Shown in pieces: positions 61,902 through 64,000 of a DNA stretch of 64,000 bases (the first letter of the stretch is position 1; the number at the start of each line of letters is the position of its first letter). This DNA is from Nitratireductor mangrovi (GTDB lineage Bacteria > Pseudomonadota > Alphaproteobacteria > Rhizobiales > Rhizobiaceae), in contig NZ_CP042301.2 of the NCBI RefSeq assembly GCF_007922615.2, positions 2,418,001 to 2,482,000 on the forward strand, in the 5' to 3' direction. The position numbers and the translations under genes are program-made. A model generated the notes under the pieces. That model was not told the origin of the DNA. It did no database searches and was given only the letters and a program-made list of their open reading frames with translations.

Positions 61902-63092
61902 TCAATTCAAAGGCAGGCGGCGATAGCGGCCGGGGCTGGCCGGGTCGGTGAAATGGTTCATCGGGCCGTTTTCGGCGAAATGCGCCGCCCAGCGCTTCAT
62001 CGCGCCGTCATCGAGCGCCACGCCCAGCCCCGGACCTTCCGGCACCCTGACGGTGTCGTTTTGCTGGCGGAACGGCCCGTCCTCGATCACGTCGCCCACC
62101 TGCCAGCGAAACAGCGACTGCGAGGCTTCCGTGATCCACGGCGTTGCGGCGACGACGTGCAGATAGGCCGCCGTCATGATGCCGAGATCGTTGGAATAGC
62201 ACCAGAAACCCTTGCCCATCGCCTCGCAGGCGGCGATGAATTTCAGCGTCCGCGACAGCCCGCCAAGCGCCGCGAAATTGCACACGAAGGTATCGGGCGC
62301 GCCGAGCGCGACGGCGCGGCGCAAATCCGGCACGTGGGTGGAGAAGGGAATGCGCGAATGCTGGCGCAATGCCGCCATCTCCTCGAAGCTTGCGACCGGG
62401 TCCTCGTAATTGCGGATGTTGAACGGCTCGATCTCGCGCAGCACCCAGCGCGCCGTGGTCAGCGACCATTGCATGTTGGAATCGAGCTTGAGCTGGACGC
62501 CCGCGCCCAGCGCTTCGCGCAGCATGCGCACCGTGCGGATTTCCAGTTCCGGATCACCGAGGATGAGCTTGCCCTCGAAGATCGAGGAGCCGTGCTCGGC
62601 GCGCATCCTCAGGCAATAGTCGACGATCGCCTCCGGGCTCATCTCGCCGCCGGCGCCGTCCTGCTGCGGCCGGAAGGCGAAATATTCGGAGAACGGGATG
62701 TCCTTGCGCACCGCCCCGCCGAGGAGCTTGTAGAGCGGCAGCCCGAACGCCTTGCCGCGAATGTCCCACAGCGCCAGTTCGACGGCGCCGAAGGCGACGG
62801 AGGCGGCGTTCTCGCCGGTATTGGCGGTGATCTGCCACGGCGGCACGCAGCGCGCCTCGCAATCGGCAAGGTCGAGCGGGTCGGCGCCGATCAGCGCCGG
62901 CGCGATCTCCGCCTTGATGACCTCGCCGAAATGCCACCAAGGCGCCTCGCCGAGGCCGACCAGTCCCTCGTCGGTCTCGACCTCCACGATCGATTTCGAG
63001 GCGCCGCCGTAAAGTCCGGCCGTCCACCAGAACGGCGCGTCGAAGGGCACGTTGACATGGGTGACGCGGATATCGGTGATCTTCATCGGCAT
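61902..63092 (-). CDS. Enolase-superfamily dehydratase/racemase
   Basis: 396 aa from MPMKITDIRVTHVNVPFDAP. Barrel segments: IFEGKLILGDPELE (Lys base side), VQLKLDSNMQWSLTTARWVL (metal Asp), NIRNYEDPVASFEEMAALRQ (metal Glu-Asp) and IPFSTHVPDLRRAVALG (His where many members have Asp/His). It belongs near the mandelate racemase or glucarate dehydratase groups. With MttB and the DgcA-like enzyme it could epimerise or dehydrate a betaine or hydroxy acid, as HpbD does for hydroxyproline betaine. The reaction is not decided by sequence. Confidence 0.8.
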   Translation of the reverse strand: MPMKITDIRVTHVNVPFDAPFWWTAGLYGGASKSIVEVETDEGLVGLGEAPWWHFGEVIKAEIAPALIGADPLDLADCEARCVPPWQITANTGENAASVAFGAVELALWDIRGKAFGLPLYKLLGGAVRKDIPFSEYFAFRPQQDGAGGEMSPEAIVDYCLRMRAEHGSSIFEGKLILGDPELEIRTVRMLREALGAGVQLKLDSNMQWSLTTARWVLREIEPFNIRNYEDPVASFEEMAALRQHSRIPFSTHVPDLRRAVALGAPDTFVCNFAALGGLSRTLKFIAACEAMGKGFWCYSNDLGIMTAAYLHVVAATPWITEASQSLFRWQVGDVIEDGPFRQQNDTVRVPEGPGLGVALDDGAMKRWAAHFAENGPMNHFTDPASPGRYRRLPLN

Positions 63093-63134
63093 GACCATGC
63101 GTTCGACGTCATTGTCGCTGCACCCCGGCAACCA

Positions 63135-64000
63135 TCAGTACCAGGCGTCTTCCATCGCCGCGTCCTTTCGCGCGATGAAGTCCTTCAGCGCCTCGTCCGT
63201 CGCAGGGTCGAGGTGCGGAGCCTCGAACTCGGCCAGCTTTTTCTTCCACAGCCGGTTGGCGCGCGTTGCCGCGTCTTCGGCCCCGCCTGCCTCCCATTTC
63301 TCGAACGGGTCGTTGTCGGCGATCTCGCTGTCCCAGAACGCGGTCTCGTAGTTGGCGATGGTATGCTGGCAGCCGAAGAAATGGCTGCCCGGCCCGACCT
63401 CCCGGAAAGCGTCGAGGGCAAGCTGGTTGTCGTCGACCGCGACCCCGTCGAGATAGGTGGCGAGTGCGCCGCACAGATCGGCGTCCATGACGAACTTTTC
63501 GTAGGACATCGACAACAGCCCGTCGAGAAAACCGGCCGAATGCAGGATGAAGTTCGCGCCGCAATGGATCGCCGCCATCATCGACAATGTCGATTCGGTC
63601 ATCGCCTGCGCGTCGGGCAGCTTCGAGGTGGTGAAATTGCCCGAACATCTGAGCGGCAGGTTCAGCCGCCGCGCCAGTTGCCCGATCACCATCGAGCCGA
63701 TCGCCGGCTCCGGCGTGCCGAAGGTCGGCGAGCCCGAACGCAGCGACATCGACGACAGGAAATTGCCGAAGATCACCGGCGCGCCCGGCCGCTCGAGCTG
63801 GGCGAGCGCACAGCCAGCCATGGTCTCGGCCAGCGACTGGGCGATCGCTCCGGCATTGGTCACCGGCCCCATCGCCCCGCCGAGGATGAAGGGCACGATG
63901 ACGGTGCCCTGGTTGGCGCGCGCATAGGCCCGCAGCGCCCGCGTCATGGTGCCGTCCCATACCAGCGGCGAATTGACGTTGAGATTGCCGAGGATGACGC
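63135..64000 (-). CDS. MttB-family methyltransferase (N-terminus off window)
   Basis: The C-terminal 287 residues of a trimethylamine methyltransferase (MttB/MtgB) family protein: NLNVNSPLVWDGTMTRALRA, GPVTNAGAIAQSLAETMAGC, NFLSSMSLRSGSPTFGTPEP and FREVGPGSHFFGCQHTIANY. Family members move a methyl group from a quaternary or tertiary amine to a corrinoid protein. No in-frame amber codon is present in the visible part, which should include the pyrrolysine position, so this is a non-pyrrolysine member (glycine betaine or carnitine-like substrates). First visible gene of the operon. Confidence 0.9.
   Translation of the reverse strand, partial: VILGNLNVNSPLVWDGTMTRALRAYARANQGTVIVPFILGGAMGPVTNAGAIAQSLAETMAGCALAQLERPGAPVIFGNFLSSMSLRSGSPTFGTPEPAIGSMVIGQLARRLNLPLRCSGNFTTSKLPDAQAMTESTLSMMAAIHCGANFILHSAGFLDGLLSMSYEKFVMDADLCGALATYLDGVAVDDNQLALDAFREVGPGSHFFGCQHTIANYETAFWDSEIADNDPFEKWEAGGAEDAATRANRLWKKKLAEFEAPHLDPATDEALKDFIARKDAAMEDAWY

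Noticed and set aside
63135..64000. Pyrrolysine-containing MttB methyltransferase
   Set aside because: There is no in-frame TAG in the visible C-terminal 287 codons, where the pyrrolysine site of true MttB should fall.

Overview
The window is a GC-rich, densely packed chromosomal segment. It looks like a member of the Hyphomicrobiales (Rhizobiales), probably of the Mesorhizobium/Phyllobacteriaceae type. This rests on the protein families (alphaproteobacterial petABC, DUF1285/CoA-pyrophosphatase/cca next to MoxR-DUF58-DUF4159, the BigR-type sulfur locus, a pim-type dicarboxylate operon), a CtrA-type TTAA-N7-TTAAC site and rhizobial-style promoters. No phage, insertion sequence, CRISPR array, rRNA or tRNA was found. 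The only mobile-like elements are two toxin-antitoxin modules set inside catabolic operons.

Layout. 1-2391 (minus): cytochrome bc1 operon petABC, with cytochrome c1 cut by the window edge. 2745-7501: a cupin, then an exporter operon of two ABC half-transporters with a small DUF6665-like protein and a small membrane protein, preceded by an 18-codon leader-like ORF. 7779-9968: a SoxR locus with a divergent 58-residue protein and a downstream arylamine N-acetyltransferase-trmL pair, with SoxR-like boxes in both promoters. 10135-14389: hemF, small proteins, cca, CoA pyrophosphatase and DUF1285. 14529-21357: MoxR-DUF58-DUF4159-amidotransferase-like membrane operon. 21365-26902: GNAT, glutathionyl-hydroquinone reductase-like GST, NUDIX, phosphoesterase, a membrane protein with a CtrA-type site, and a class III cyclase. 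26930-29712: alpha/beta hydrolase and leuA behind a leucine-rich leader peptide. 30190-31303: three tandem DUF2019 genes. 31379-40378: enol-lactonase plus pimFABCD-like dicarboxylate beta-oxidation genes, interrupted between pimC and pimD by an antisense fused RelE-XRE gene. 40485-44934: BigR-type sulfur sensor, YeeE/YedE pair, persulfide dioxygenase-like hydrolase, DUF442 protein and SulP transporter. 44928-48719: TRAP transporter and Lrp regulator. 48862-53351: tyrosine/homogentisate catabolism genes with a MarR regulator overlapping a second class III cyclase. 53396-55664: threonine degradation (tdh, kbl). 55829-59291: diguanylate cyclase, glutaryl-CoA dehydrogenase and divergent LysR. 59281-64000: a probable methylamine/betaine-type operon (MttB family, enolase superfamily, DgcA-like flavoprotein) with a ParE-type toxin-antitoxin pair inside it.

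Together this is mostly a heterotroph's core and catabolic chromosome: respiration, tyrosine, threonine, dicarboxylate, glutarate and quaternary-amine degradation, plus redox and sulfide stress defence. The most novel signals are regulatory or architectural: the single-frame toxin-antitoxin fusion with an internal start, the almost leaderless leucine leader peptide, the SoxR-controlled microprotein, the DUF2019 triplet, and a MarR-adenylate cyclase coupling. All functions are inferred from reading the translations; no database search was run.
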